DNA from: Bombilactobacillus bombi
GTDB lineage: Bacteria > Bacillota > Bacilli > Lactobacillales > Lactobacillaceae
Assembly: GCF_964340835.1 (NCBI RefSeq)
Contig: NZ_OZ204251.1
Strand: one strand, 5' to 3'
Length of the DNA: 64,000 bases
The translations under genes were made by a program, and so were the position numbers. Below, piece by piece: positions 35,434 to 44,189 of this stretch; the stretch's first letter is position 1; each line of letters starts with the position of its first letter. The notes beneath the pieces are model-generated. The model saw nothing but the letters and a program-made list of their open reading frames with translations. It was not told where the DNA came from and did not search any database.

Positions 35434-36243
35434 ATGTTTTTAAGAGCACTTTTATTAGCTCTATGGGGTGGATTTTGTATGCTTGATGGTAAAGCCTGGC
35501 ATTTTGGTTTTCAAAAGCCATTACTTGCTGGTACTGGCGCTGCTATAATTTGTGGTGATATTAAGCAAGGAATTATGATTGCTGCAGCACTAGAGTTAAT
35601 GTGGCTTGGTACAAATAACGTTGGATTATATACACCTCCTGATATTATTGCAGGATCTATTATTGGTGTTTCTATCGGTGTACTTGCTAAGGGCGGTATT
35701 GCTACAGGAATAGCTGTCGCAATGCCATCTGCTATTTTAGTTCAGCAATTAAATATTGTTGCCCAAACTATTAACATTGGATTAGCACATGAAGCCGATG
35801 CTGTAGCAGAAAAAGGGGATCTTTTTTCTAAAAAAATTGGTATTTTACATTGGAGTGGTGGATTAATAATGGCTCTAACCAGATTTGTACCAATTTTTAT
35901 AGTAACTTTATTTGGTGTGCCGGTAGTTAACAAAATCCTAGCATTTATTCCAAAGAATGTATTAAATGGATTAAATGTATCTTCAAAATTAGTAGCTGCT
36001 GTTGGTTTTGCAATGCTATTACGTATGCTTCTTAAAAAACGATCATGGGTATTTTTACTTATTGGATATGTATTCTGCGCGTATATAAAAGTTCCTACGT
36101 TAGGAATAGCTATGTTAGGTATCGCTATTGCTTATTTTTACGATATGATTATATCTTCAAAACAAAACGATAAAGCACCATCTACTGTTACTGCTAATGC
36201 AACTCCTTCAGAAAATAGTAATGAGGAGGACTATGACCTATGA
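35434..36243 (+). CDS. Mannose-class PTS, EIIC component
   Basis: A 269-residue membrane protein of the EIIC(Man/Sor) family. LALWGGFCMLDGKAWHFGFQ-type start, GTGAAIICGDIKQGIMIAAALELMWLG region and PPDIIAGSIIG are recognisable. Seven to eight hydrophobic segments end in a short polar tail of about 25 residues. Forms the sugar channel with EIID, whose start overlaps by 4 bases (ATGA). GAAGGGAG precedes the ATG. Confidence 0.92.
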   Translation: MFLRALLLALWGGFCMLDGKAWHFGFQKPLLAGTGAAIICGDIKQGIMIAAALELMWLGTNNVGLYTPPDIIAGSIIGVSIGVLAKGGIATGIAVAMPSAILVQQLNIVAQTINIGLAHEADAVAEKGDLFSKKIGILHWSGGLIMALTRFVPIFIVTLFGVPVVNKILAFIPKNVLNGLNVSSKLVAAVGFAMLLRMLLKKRSWVFLLIGYVFCAYIKVPTLGIAMLGIAIAYFYDMIISSKQNDKAPSTVTANATPSENSNEEDYDL

Positions 36244-37064
36244 GTGTAGAACAAAAAAATTTAATGAATAAAAAAGATATCCATAAAATGTTTTGGCGTT
36301 CTCAAACATTAGGAATATCAGGAAATGCAGAAAGAGGAGGTAACCTGGGTTATTTATACTCAATGCTTCCCTTTTTAAGAAAAAAATACAAAGACTCACC
36401 TCTTGAAGATAGAAAACATGCTATGCAGCGTCACTTGGAATATATGATAACCCACCATGTAGCACAATTTCTTTTATTAGGAACTTCCATGGCTCTTGAA
36501 GAAAAAACTCCAGAAAATGATAAAGAAATTGTACGTAATACCAAAGTTAGTTTAATGGGACCACTAGCAGGTTTAGGAGACAGTATTTTAAGCTATACAT
36601 GGTTAGCTATTTGTGGAAGTATTGGAGCTACATTAGCCAAAAATGGAAGTCTCCTAGGACCTATTGTAATGTTTATCATGATTAATGCTTTGTGGTTTCC
36701 TTTAAAATGGATTGGTTTAAAGCAAGGATATGAAAAAGGAGTTACACTCTTAAGTTCCAAAGGCAGTAAAGAATTGATTCAACGATTTTCTAATGCAGCA
36801 AATGCTATGGGTACAGTTGTAGTTGCCGCTTTAGTTGTAAGTAATGTTCAATTAAAACTTGGTTTAAAAATTAACTTAGGTAAAGGCAACGTATTAGATT
36901 TTCAATCTATGCTAGATAAGATTTTACCTAATTTACTTCCAGTTTTATTAACATTTGCTTGTTATGCATATTTAAAAAAGACTAATGGGCGCCATGTTGT
37001 TCCCTTAATCATTGGTTTGCTAGTAGTAGGAACTTTATTATATATGGGTGGTATTATTGCTTAA
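36240..37064 (+). CDS. Mannose-class PTS, EIID component
   Basis: A 274-residue EIID(Man) protein. MFWRSQTLGISGNAERGGNLG near the N-terminus, the conserved VSLMGPLAGLGDSILSYTW (about 95-113) and a hydrophobic C-terminal region ending in YMGGIIA define the family. Membrane partner of EIIC. Completes a four-polypeptide PTS. The stop is 17 bases before the phosphatase ATG, so the last gene belongs to the same operon. Confidence 0.93.
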   Translation: MSVEQKNLMNKKDIHKMFWRSQTLGISGNAERGGNLGYLYSMLPFLRKKYKDSPLEDRKHAMQRHLEYMITHHVAQFLLLGTSMALEEKTPENDKEIVRNTKVSLMGPLAGLGDSILSYTWLAICGSIGATLAKNGSLLGPIVMFIMINALWFPLKWIGLKQGYEKGVTLLSSKGSKELIQRFSNAANAMGTVVVAALVVSNVQLKLGLKINLGKGNVLDFQSMLDKILPNLLPVLLTFACYAYLKKTNGRHVVPLIIGLLVVGTLLYMGGIIA

Positions 37065-37080
37065 TAAGGGAGACAGTAAG

Positions 37081-37863
37081 ATGGATTTATACAAAACAGA
37101 CTTCTTTGCAAGATTAATTGTTACTGAAGCTGGCAAAATAGTAAGAGAAAAAATACAACAAAAATTAGATATTAACACTAAGAAAAATGCTCACGATTTT
37201 GTTACTAATATAGACAAAACAGTAGAACAGTTCCTAACTTCTCAAATATTAAAGTATTTTCCAAATGCTAACATAATTAGCGAAGAAGGATATGGCAACA
37301 GCAACAGTCTTTCACAAAACGAAATTACATGGGTTATTGATCCTATTGATGGAACATCAGATTTAGTATATTTAAAAAAAGATTTTGCTGTAGTTTTAAG
37401 TGTTTACGAATATAATAAGGGCAAAATAGTATATATCAATGATGTTATGAATAATAAATTATATCATTCTTTAGATGGATATGGTTGTTTTGAAAGCGAC
37501 ATCAAATTTGAAACACGTCCACAAAGGCCATTAATTGATAGTGCTATATTTAGTAGATTTGATTTTTTAGATGTTAACAGATCTCATTCTAGTGATTTAA
37601 TACGTAAGGCTCGTTCTTTAGCTTCAATGAGTTGTGCATCCCTTGGTATGGTTGCATTAGCTAAAGGTGAAGTAGATGGTATGATAAATAAAGGAAATAT
37701 GAAACCTTGGGACATTTTACCGGGAATGGCGTTTGCTAAAGAAGCAAATGTAAAATTTTTAACTACTCAAGGTAAAGAATATAATTATAGTTCAAACGAT
37801 GATATAATTGCAGCTGGCAATGGATTAATTGAAGAAATGCTCAACATAACAAAAAATAATTAA
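37081..37863 (+). CDS. Inositol-monophosphatase-family phosphatase in a PTS operon
   Basis: A 260-residue Mg2+-dependent phosphatase. Metal-binding motifs are intact: NIISEEGYG (Glu pair, about residues 66-75), WVIDPIDGTSDLVY (about 87-100) and MKPWDILPGMAFAKEA (C-terminal Asp). Relatives act on myo-inositol phosphate, fructose-1,6-bisphosphate, PAP or other small phosphates, so the substrate is open. Being the last gene of a mannose-class PTS operon, where one expects a phosphoglycosidase or isomerase, it may dephosphorylate the imported sugar phosphate (inference). GGGAG precedes the ATG at 37081; the frame extends into EIID. Confidence 0.85.
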   Translation: MDLYKTDFFARLIVTEAGKIVREKIQQKLDINTKKNAHDFVTNIDKTVEQFLTSQILKYFPNANIISEEGYGNSNSLSQNEITWVIDPIDGTSDLVYLKKDFAVVLSVYEYNKGKIVYINDVMNNKLYHSLDGYGCFESDIKFETRPQRPLIDSAIFSRFDFLDVNRSHSSDLIRKARSLASMSCASLGMVALAKGEVDGMINKGNMKPWDILPGMAFAKEANVKFLTTQGKEYNYSSNDDIIAAGNGLIEEMLNITKNN

Positions 37864-37869
37864 TTTCTG

Positions 37870-37897
37870 GTCTTGTCTTAAATTGGCAAGGCTTTTT
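37870..37897 (+). terminator. Terminator of the PTS operon
   Basis: Short stem CTTGTC (37872-37877) with GGCAAG (37885-37890) and a T-rich tail, just after the phosphatase stop. Confidence 0.6.
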
Positions 37898-37966
37898 CTT
37901 TGTAATTTAATGAGAATATGATTTAATGAAATCAATGATTTCTTAGTTTAATATGGAGGTAATTAT

Positions 37967-38665
37967 ATGCCAGTTATGGAACAAACCAAAGATGGTGCCT
38001 TAGCTAAATTTACATCCCTTGTTTATTTGTATACAGGTTTAGGCGTTGCCTTTTGGTTGTTGTCAGCTTTTGCTCTTGCTAAAAATCAAGCGTTCTCTAT
38101 GCCCATCTTAATGTGGGGCGCTCAACATCGTTTATTAGCTACGGTTTTAGCAATTGCTATCCCAATCGGTTTACTCTATTTGTGTCAGTCCTTAGCCCAA
38201 CGTTCTTATTTTTTAACATTTGTCTGTTATATAGCTTTCTTAGCGTCCTTTTCCATTACAGGTATGCCGATTTTCTTTGCTTATTCTGCTAAAAGCATTG
38301 TACAAGCAACAAGCATGACGGCAATTGCTTTCATAGTAATGGCAGGATATGGCTACTTTACAAGGACAAACTTGATGACTTGGAGTAAAACCTTAATGAT
38401 TGGCCTGATTGCAGTGATTGTGGTTTCTATTTTAAATTTAATTTTATTTAAAAGTTCACTAGCAATGCTAATTGTTAATGCGATTACCATGATTTTATTT
38501 CTTGGATTTATTGCTTTTGATTCACAAAATCTGAAACAAATTTATCAACAAAATCAAGGAGCCAATTTAGGTGCAATTGCTTTAATTGCTTCCATCAATT
38601 TGGTGCTCGATTTTATTAATCTTTTGCTCAGTCTTTTGTCTATCTTTGGTAATAATGACAATTAA
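37967..38665 (+). CDS. Bax inhibitor-1 (TMBIM/YccA)-family membrane protein
   Basis: A 232-residue protein with seven hydrophobic segments. SFSITGMPIFFAYSAKSIVQAT, then a last region LGAIALIASINLVLDFINLLLSLL followed by IFG, match the Bax1-I family, whose bacterial members may act as pH-sensitive Ca2+ leak channels. The acidic pair expected near the last helices appears reduced to FDSQNL and LDFIN. GGAGG precedes the ATG; a single-gene unit with a terminator at 38681-38707. Confidence 0.8.
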   Translation: MPVMEQTKDGALAKFTSLVYLYTGLGVAFWLLSAFALAKNQAFSMPILMWGAQHRLLATVLAIAIPIGLLYLCQSLAQRSYFLTFVCYIAFLASFSITGMPIFFAYSAKSIVQATSMTAIAFIVMAGYGYFTRTNLMTWSKTLMIGLIAVIVVSILNLILFKSSLAMLIVNAITMILFLGFIAFDSQNLKQIYQQNQGANLGAIALIASINLVLDFINLLLSLLSIFGNNDN

Positions 38666-38680
38666 GATCAAATTATATCG

Positions 38681-38707
38681 CTGCTCCTTTTAGAGGAGCA
38701 GTTTTTT
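38681..38707 (+). terminator. Terminator after the Bax1-I gene
   Basis: CTGCTCCT (38681-38688) with AGGAGCAG (38694-38701), five-base loop, then six T residues. Confidence 0.85.
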
Positions 38708-38726
38708 ATTTTTAGGAGGAATTATT

Positions 38727-39905
38727 TTGGCACATAAATTTCAACGCTGGGAAACTTTAATTGGAATTATCGCGTTAACCACTGTTACTCGTTTAGATTC
38801 AGTGATGGCGCCATCAATTGTAAAAATTCAACAAGCTTTTCCCAATGCGGATCCTACTCAAGTGGAGTCCATTGCCTCTATTGGTGATGTAGCTTCAATG
38901 GTTGCTTCTTTTATTTTTGGTTTTATTTTGACTCGAATTACTTACAAGCATGCAGCTATTTTAGGATTAACTTTGTTAGCTGCTGGTGGTTTATTACCGA
39001 TCTTCATTCATAAAAGTGTCGCGCAATTAATCTTTTTTGCCTTGATTGTAGGTTTAGGCAGTGGTGCAATTACTACTATTTTGCCTAGTTTGTCAGCCGC
39101 AGCTTATCAAGGTGAACGGCGTTCTAATCAATTCGGTTTTAATGTAGCTTTAGAAGATGGGTTCGCGATGGTCTGGATTGTTTTAGGCGGATACTTAGCT
39201 ACGATTAGCTGGATTCATAATTATTATGTTTACGCAATTACCCTTGTCGCTTTAGTTTTGGCAATTTTCTTTGTCCCTAATATCCAACCCACAGACAATA
39301 GTGCTACTAATGCCGTCGATACTAATCAACAAAAAGATCAATGGGGTTTTATTATTGCACTCGTGGTAATTTCAATGTTAGTTGAAGTTTTAGTAGCAGT
39401 CATGACTAATAAAATGGCTCTTTATTTAAATTATTACCACATTGGCGGACCTAGCACAGCTGGTCAAGCATTACTCTTTGTTCGCGCTGCTTCTATTGTT
39501 GCGGGTATATTTATTAGTTTTTATCGTAAAGCTTTCGGCAACTATTTGTTAGCTGCTGGATTTGGCTCAATTATTATTGGTGCCTTAATTTTAATTTATG
39601 TACACACTTTTTGGACTAGTGCTTTAGCCGCCTTTTTGATTGGTACCGGTGGTTCTGTTGCTTTAATTACTATTCCCTTTTTATTATCTAACTTGGCCTC
39701 TGCCAAAGTATATCCTATCGTTATGGGAACTTTCTCAGCACTAACTAGTCTTGGCTTTGCTTTCTCAGCTTGGTTCTTTAAGTACACTGCACCTCTTTTT
39801 AGTACTAATAATTTAATTGGAACTTTCATCGCCATGATTGTTTTAAGTGTTATTATTATCATAGTACTAGTAGTTACTCAAATTCAAAAACGTGCAAGTA
39901 ATTAA
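38727..39905 (+). CDS. MFS transporter of unknown substrate
   Basis: A 392-residue, 12-helix major facilitator. TRLDSVMAPSIVKIQQAF in TM1 and the NQFGFNVALEDGFAMVWIVLG stretch do not identify a substrate. TTG start with AGGAGGA 7 bases upstream. The stop is 13 bases before the next ATG, so it forms an operon with the ThiD-like kinase and the frameshifted dehydrogenase; a role in uptake of a vitamin precursor handled by the kinase is possible but not shown. Confidence 0.75.
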   Translation: MAHKFQRWETLIGIIALTTVTRLDSVMAPSIVKIQQAFPNADPTQVESIASIGDVASMVASFIFGFILTRITYKHAAILGLTLLAAGGLLPIFIHKSVAQLIFFALIVGLGSGAITTILPSLSAAAYQGERRSNQFGFNVALEDGFAMVWIVLGGYLATISWIHNYYVYAITLVALVLAIFFVPNIQPTDNSATNAVDTNQQKDQWGFIIALVVISMLVEVLVAVMTNKMALYLNYYHIGGPSTAGQALLFVRAASIVAGIFISFYRKAFGNYLLAAGFGSIIIGALILIYVHTFWTSALAAFLIGTGGSVALITIPFLLSNLASAKVYPIVMGTFSALTSLGFAFSAWFFKYTAPLFSTNNLIGTFIAMIVLSVIIIIVLVVTQIQKRASN

Positions 39906-39918
39906 GAGGAGGGATGTT

Positions 39919-40716
39919 ATGTCTAATTCATTTCCACAAGTAGTGACTATTGCTGGTTCTGATTGTGATGGCAGTGCCGGTTTGCAGGCTGATTTAAAAA
40001 CTTTTCAAGCCCAAAAAACTTATGGTATGTCGATTCTCACCGCTGCTGTCGCTGGTAATTCCTATGGCATTTCCAATTCTATAGCTTTATCTGCTGACTT
40101 TATTGATGCTCAATTTCAAGCTCTTGCATCTGATTTCCAGATTAAAGCTGTGAAAACTGGTATGTTAACTGATCAGGCTACTATTAAATGTGTAGTCTCC
40201 AACTTACGTAAATATAATTGGCCTAATTTAGTCTTGGATCCTGTAATTATCACGAAACACCAAGCATTACTTTTAGCAGCAGATGCTTATCAAACGCTAG
40301 TTACTGAGTTGTTACCATTGGCTTTAATTGTAACTCCTAATTTTTTTGAAGCACAAAAATTGTCGGGCTTGTCTTTGAAGAATGATACTGAAATCCAACA
40401 AGCTGCCCAGAAATTGCAGCAATTAGGTGCGCAAAATGTTTTAATCAAAGGAGCTCATGATAATCCACAACAAAAAGTAGTTCGTGATTATGCACTCTTT
40501 GCTGATGGCAGCCACTTATGGTTAGAATCTGAGCTGATTCCTACGCAAAGAGTTAATGGAACTGGTGATACCTTATCAGCTGCTATTGCAGCCCAATTGG
40601 CTTTAGGAAATTCTTTAAAAGATAGTATCAAAATCGCAGAAGATTATACTCATCAAGCCATCGCTAATGAAATTCAAGTTGGCCATAAGTATGGCCCAAT
40701 TAATCATTTCATTTAA
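39919..40716 (+). CDS. Hydroxymethylpyrimidine/pyridoxal kinase (ThiD/PdxK-like)
   Basis: Ribokinase-superfamily vitamin kinase, 266 residues. VTIAGSDCDGSAGLQADLKTF at the start, VKTGMLTDQ, LDPVIITKH and VNGTGDTLSAAIAAQLALG (ATP-binding and catalytic Asp) are the ThiD signatures. Members of this short group phosphorylate HMP or pyridoxal/pyridoxine; sequence alone does not decide which. ATG at 39919 with GAGGAGGG upstream. Middle gene of a three-gene operon. Confidence 0.85.
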   Translation: MSNSFPQVVTIAGSDCDGSAGLQADLKTFQAQKTYGMSILTAAVAGNSYGISNSIALSADFIDAQFQALASDFQIKAVKTGMLTDQATIKCVVSNLRKYNWPNLVLDPVIITKHQALLLAADAYQTLVTELLPLALIVTPNFFEAQKLSGLSLKNDTEIQQAAQKLQQLGAQNVLIKGAHDNPQQKVVRDYALFADGSHLWLESELIPTQRVNGTGDTLSAAIAAQLALGNSLKDSIKIAEDYTHQAIANEIQVGHKYGPINHFI

Positions 40717-40729
40717 GGAGGCTCTAAAA

Positions 40730-41594
40730 TTGAAACTGGGATTTATTGGAACTGGTGTGATGGGCAATGCAATCGCTCACAACTTAATCAAGGCTGGTCA
40801 TAACTTATGGGTTTATAATCGGACCAAGGCTAAGACAGATAATCTTGTCGCCTTAGGTGCCACTTGGTGTGCTAACCCTCAAACCGTGGTTGAAAATTCT
40901 GATGTAATCTTTACAATGTTGGGCTTTCCTAAAAGATGTTGAACAAGTTTACTATGGCGATAATGGTATTTTTCAAGCTAATGTTCGTCAAAAAACTTTA
41001 ATTGATATGACTACTTCTAAACCACAATTGGCCCAAAAAATTGCCCATACTGGTAAAGAAATGGGAGCTAACGTATTAGATGCTCCTGTTTCTGGAGGCG
41101 ATATTGGAGCAAAAAATGGCACCTTAACTATCATGGTTGGTGGCCAGCAAGATGTCTTTACATCTTGTCAGCCATTGTTTGCAGCAATTAGCTCGCAAGC
41201 TCACCTTTTCGGTGCTGCTGGAGCTGGACAAAACACCAAGATGGCCAACCAAATTATGATTGCAGGTACCATGACAGGGTTAAGCGAGATGTTAGTCTAT
41301 GCTAAAGCAGCGCACTTAAATTTACAGAAAGTATTAGAAACTGTCGGTGCTGGCAGTGCTGCTAATTGGAGTTTAACCAACTATGGTCCTCGCATTTTAA
41401 AGAACGATTATACACCGGGATTTTTTAGTAAGCATTTTTTGAAAGATTTACGGATTGCTTTGGATACAGCCCAAGAAATGGAGATTGATTTGCCAGCTAC
41501 TCAACAAGCTAAAAAGTTATATGAGCAACTAGTAGATGAAAAAAATTTAGGCGATTTAGGCACCCAAGCACTAGTAAAGCTATGGTGGGCTTAA
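40730..41594 (+). pseudogene. NAD-binding beta-hydroxyacid dehydrogenase, frameshifted
   Basis: 3-hydroxyisobutyrate dehydrogenase family. The first part (TTG 40730, AAGGAGG upstream) reads LGFIGTGVMGNAIAHNL and runs to VIFTMLGFPK, then hits TGA at 40940-40942. Removing one A from the four-A run at 40931-40934 restores GFPKDVEQVYYGDNGIFQ and joins the second part, which has TLIDMTTSKP, DAPVSGGDIGAKNGTLTIMV, the catalytic-lysine segment GAGQNTKMANQI and KDLRIALDTAQE to the stop at 41592. The restored protein would be about 287 residues, normal for the family. Either a real single-base insertion, a sequencing error, or slippage. Confidence 0.85.
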
Positions 41595-41597
41595 TTA

Positions 41598-41627
41598 AAG
41601 GACGAGGAAAATTTCCTCGTCTTTTTT
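41598..41627 (+). terminator. Terminator after the dehydrogenase
   Basis: GACGAGGAAA (41601-41610) with TTTCCTCGTC (41612-41621) followed by six T residues. Confidence 0.85.
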
Positions 41628-41778
41628 GTGTATATGTGCTTCATTATTAAAAAATTTAACCTTTAAATTATATAATTTCTTGCCCTTATTCAGAATACAT
41701 ATTAAATTCCATAATTACGGTATTTTGACTATCTTTCTGGTATGATAGCAACAGCAATAATAAGGGATGTGAAATTAT

Positions 41779-44124
41779 ATGTTAAATTTGCAGCATTTAA
41801 AAAAATATTATCAAGTCGGCGATACCACTACTAAAGCCTTAGATGATGTCAGTGTTAACTTTCGAAATCAAGAATTTGTAGCTATTTTGGGGACTTCGGG
41901 CTCAGGTAAAACTACACTTTTAAACATCATTGGTGGTTTAGATCGTTATGATTCGGGTAATTTAATTATTAACGGTAAATCCACCCAAAATTTTCAAGAA
42001 CAAGATTGGGATGCTTATCGAAATAATACTGTGGGTTTTATTTTTCAAGATTATAACATTATTAGTCATTTAAGTATTTTGGATAATGTTACTTTAGGAA
42101 TGACGTTAAGTGGCGTCGATAATTCTACTAAAAAGCAACGTGCTAAAGAAGCTTTAGAACGCGTTGGGCTTAAAAAGCATATCCATAAAAAACCTAGTCA
42201 ATTATCTGGTGGGCAATTACAGCGAGTTGCTATTGCCCGGGCTTTAGCTAATGATCCGGAAATTTTATTGGCTGATGAACCTACTGGTGCTTTAGATACC
42301 ACAACCAGCAAGGAAATTATGGATTTAATTAAAGAATTAGCCCAGGAACGCTTAGTTATCATGGTTACACATAACCCTGAATTAGCTCAGCAATATGCTG
42401 ATCGTATTATTAACTTTGCTGATGGAAAAATTTTATCTGATTCTAACCCCGATAATGAACCGATTCCAGTAGAAAATTTTCATCCCCGCCAAACAAAAAT
42501 GAGTTTTGCCACCGCGCTCAAACTTTCTTTTACCAATATTGCTACTAAAAAAGGCCGTACATTTTTAACGATTTTAGCCTCTAGTATTGGTATTATCAGT
42601 ATTGGCATTGTCTTAGCATTATCTAATGGCTTTCAAAAACAAATTGATGCAACGCAATCGGAAGCTTTAGCACAATTTCCGATTACTATTTCACAAGTAA
42701 CCGCCGATCAAAAGGAATTGCAAAAAGGCGATAATAGTAGCAATAGTAAACAAAAATTCATTCATAGCAAGGCTGTTTTTGCGCAGGTTAACCCTGTAAA
42801 TGCTGCCCAACATATTAATAACATCACTCCTCAATATATTAACTATCTCAAAAAAATCAAAAAAACCGATGCTCAAAATATCTCTTTTGCATCAACTACA
42901 AGTCTCAACTTATTACGTAAAGTAAATGGTCAATATCAACCAGTTACTTTTTCCACTACTGCGAACAACAGTACCGATGCCAATAATGCCCAAAGTATGA
43001 TGACTTCTAATCTGGGTGTTGGCGGCAGTATATATCCCGCTCATAATCAAGGTAAGCAAAATTTTTTGAAGAAAAACTATCGCGTTTTACATGGTCATTA
43101 TCCTAAAAAGGCTACCGATATTGTCTTAATTGCTGATAAGCGTAATCATATCAACTTAAATGCTTTAACTAATCTCGGCTTGGACATCAAAAACAAGCAA
43201 CAGCTACAACCGCAGAAACTGCTTGGTACATCGATTAAAGTCGTTGCCAATGATAGTTATTATCAAAAACTACCCACAGGTAACTTTATTCCTAACAATA
43301 ACTATGAACAAATGGCCCAAGCTCCAACTACGAAGACTTTGCATATTGTTGCTATTCTGCGCACAAAGTCCAAAAATTCTGATGGCATACTAGCCAACGG
43401 CGTCGCTTATAGTGACCAATTAACACAGCAAATTGTACATTCTAATCAAAATTCCCAAATTGCTCAAGCTCAAAAAAACAGCACTCATAATGTGCTGACT
43501 GGAGCTAAATTGAGTAAGCAAGAACGCGTTATGTTATTGACCGCTTTAGGAGCTGATAATACTGCTAGTTCGATTCAAATTTATCCTAATAGTTTTCAAG
43601 AAAAAGACCATATCACCCACTATCTAGATCAATATAATCATGGTCAAAATAAGAAGAATAAAATTTTATATATGGATTTAGCGGGCAATATTACTAGTAT
43701 TACTGGTGGCTTGATGAATGCTATCACTTATGTTCTCGTCGGCTTTGCGGCAATTTCACTAGTTACTTCTATGATTATGATTGCGATTATTACCTACACC
43801 TCAGTGATTGAAAGAACTAAAGAAATTGGTGTTCTTAAGGCACTAGGAGCACGCAAAAAAGATATCACCCGTGTTTTTGATGCAGAAACAGCCATTTTAG
43901 GTTTAGGATCTGGCATTTTAGGTATTATTATTGCCTGGCTCTTAACTTTTCCAGCAAACAGTATTTTGTATAATATGACTAACCTTAATAATGTGGCGCA
44001 ATTGAATCCATTACACGCAATTATTTTAGTAGTTATTAGTACTGTTTTAACTGTTTTGGGCGGACATATCCCTGCACGTATGGCTGCTCGAAAAAATGCT
44101 GCTATTGCTTTACGGTCAGAATAA
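41779..44124 (+). CDS. MacB-like ABC transporter (ATPase fused to FtsX-type permease)
   Basis: A 781-residue fusion. N-terminal ATPase (1-230): Walker A GTSGSGKTTLLN (about 36-47), signature LSGGQLQRVAIARAL (about 141-155), Walker B ILLADEPTGALDT. A first membrane helix follows (about 258-282), then a long external domain (about 285-640) rich in Asn, Gln, Ser and Lys, and three C-terminal helices with the FtsX motif VIERTKEIGVLKALGARKKD. Such type VII transporters usually act by mechanotransmission, in peptide or antibiotic resistance, or export. No two-component system is adjacent. TGGTATGAT at about 41741-41749 is an extended -10. Confidence 0.88.
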   Translation: MLNLQHLKKYYQVGDTTTKALDDVSVNFRNQEFVAILGTSGSGKTTLLNIIGGLDRYDSGNLIINGKSTQNFQEQDWDAYRNNTVGFIFQDYNIISHLSILDNVTLGMTLSGVDNSTKKQRAKEALERVGLKKHIHKKPSQLSGGQLQRVAIARALANDPEILLADEPTGALDTTTSKEIMDLIKELAQERLVIMVTHNPELAQQYADRIINFADGKILSDSNPDNEPIPVENFHPRQTKMSFATALKLSFTNIATKKGRTFLTILASSIGIISIGIVLALSNGFQKQIDATQSEALAQFPITISQVTADQKELQKGDNSSNSKQKFIHSKAVFAQVNPVNAAQHINNITPQYINYLKKIKKTDAQNISFASTTSLNLLRKVNGQYQPVTFSTTANNSTDANNAQSMMTSNLGVGGSIYPAHNQGKQNFLKKNYRVLHGHYPKKATDIVLIADKRNHINLNALTNLGLDIKNKQQLQPQKLLGTSIKVVANDSYYQKLPTGNFIPNNNYEQMAQAPTTKTLHIVAILRTKSKNSDGILANGVAYSDQLTQQIVHSNQNSQIAQAQKNSTHNVLTGAKLSKQERVMLLTALGADNTASSIQIYPNSFQEKDHITHYLDQYNHGQNKKNKILYMDLAGNITSITGGLMNAITYVLVGFAAISLVTSMIMIAIITYTSVIERTKEIGVLKALGARKKDITRVFDAETAILGLGSGILGIIIAWLLTFPANSILYNMTNLNNVAQLNPLHAIILVVISTVLTVLGGHIPARMAARKNAAIALRSE

Positions 44125-44135
44125 TTGTTTTCATA

Positions 44136-44175
44136 TTAAAAGGAGTTGAGATTAACTTATCTCAACTCCTTTTAA
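44136..44175. terminator. Bidirectional terminator between the ABC gene and proC
   Basis: Seventeen-base perfect stem, 44136-44152 with 44159-44175, six-base loop. Confidence 0.88.
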
Positions 44176-44189
44176 ATTACTGCAACTGC

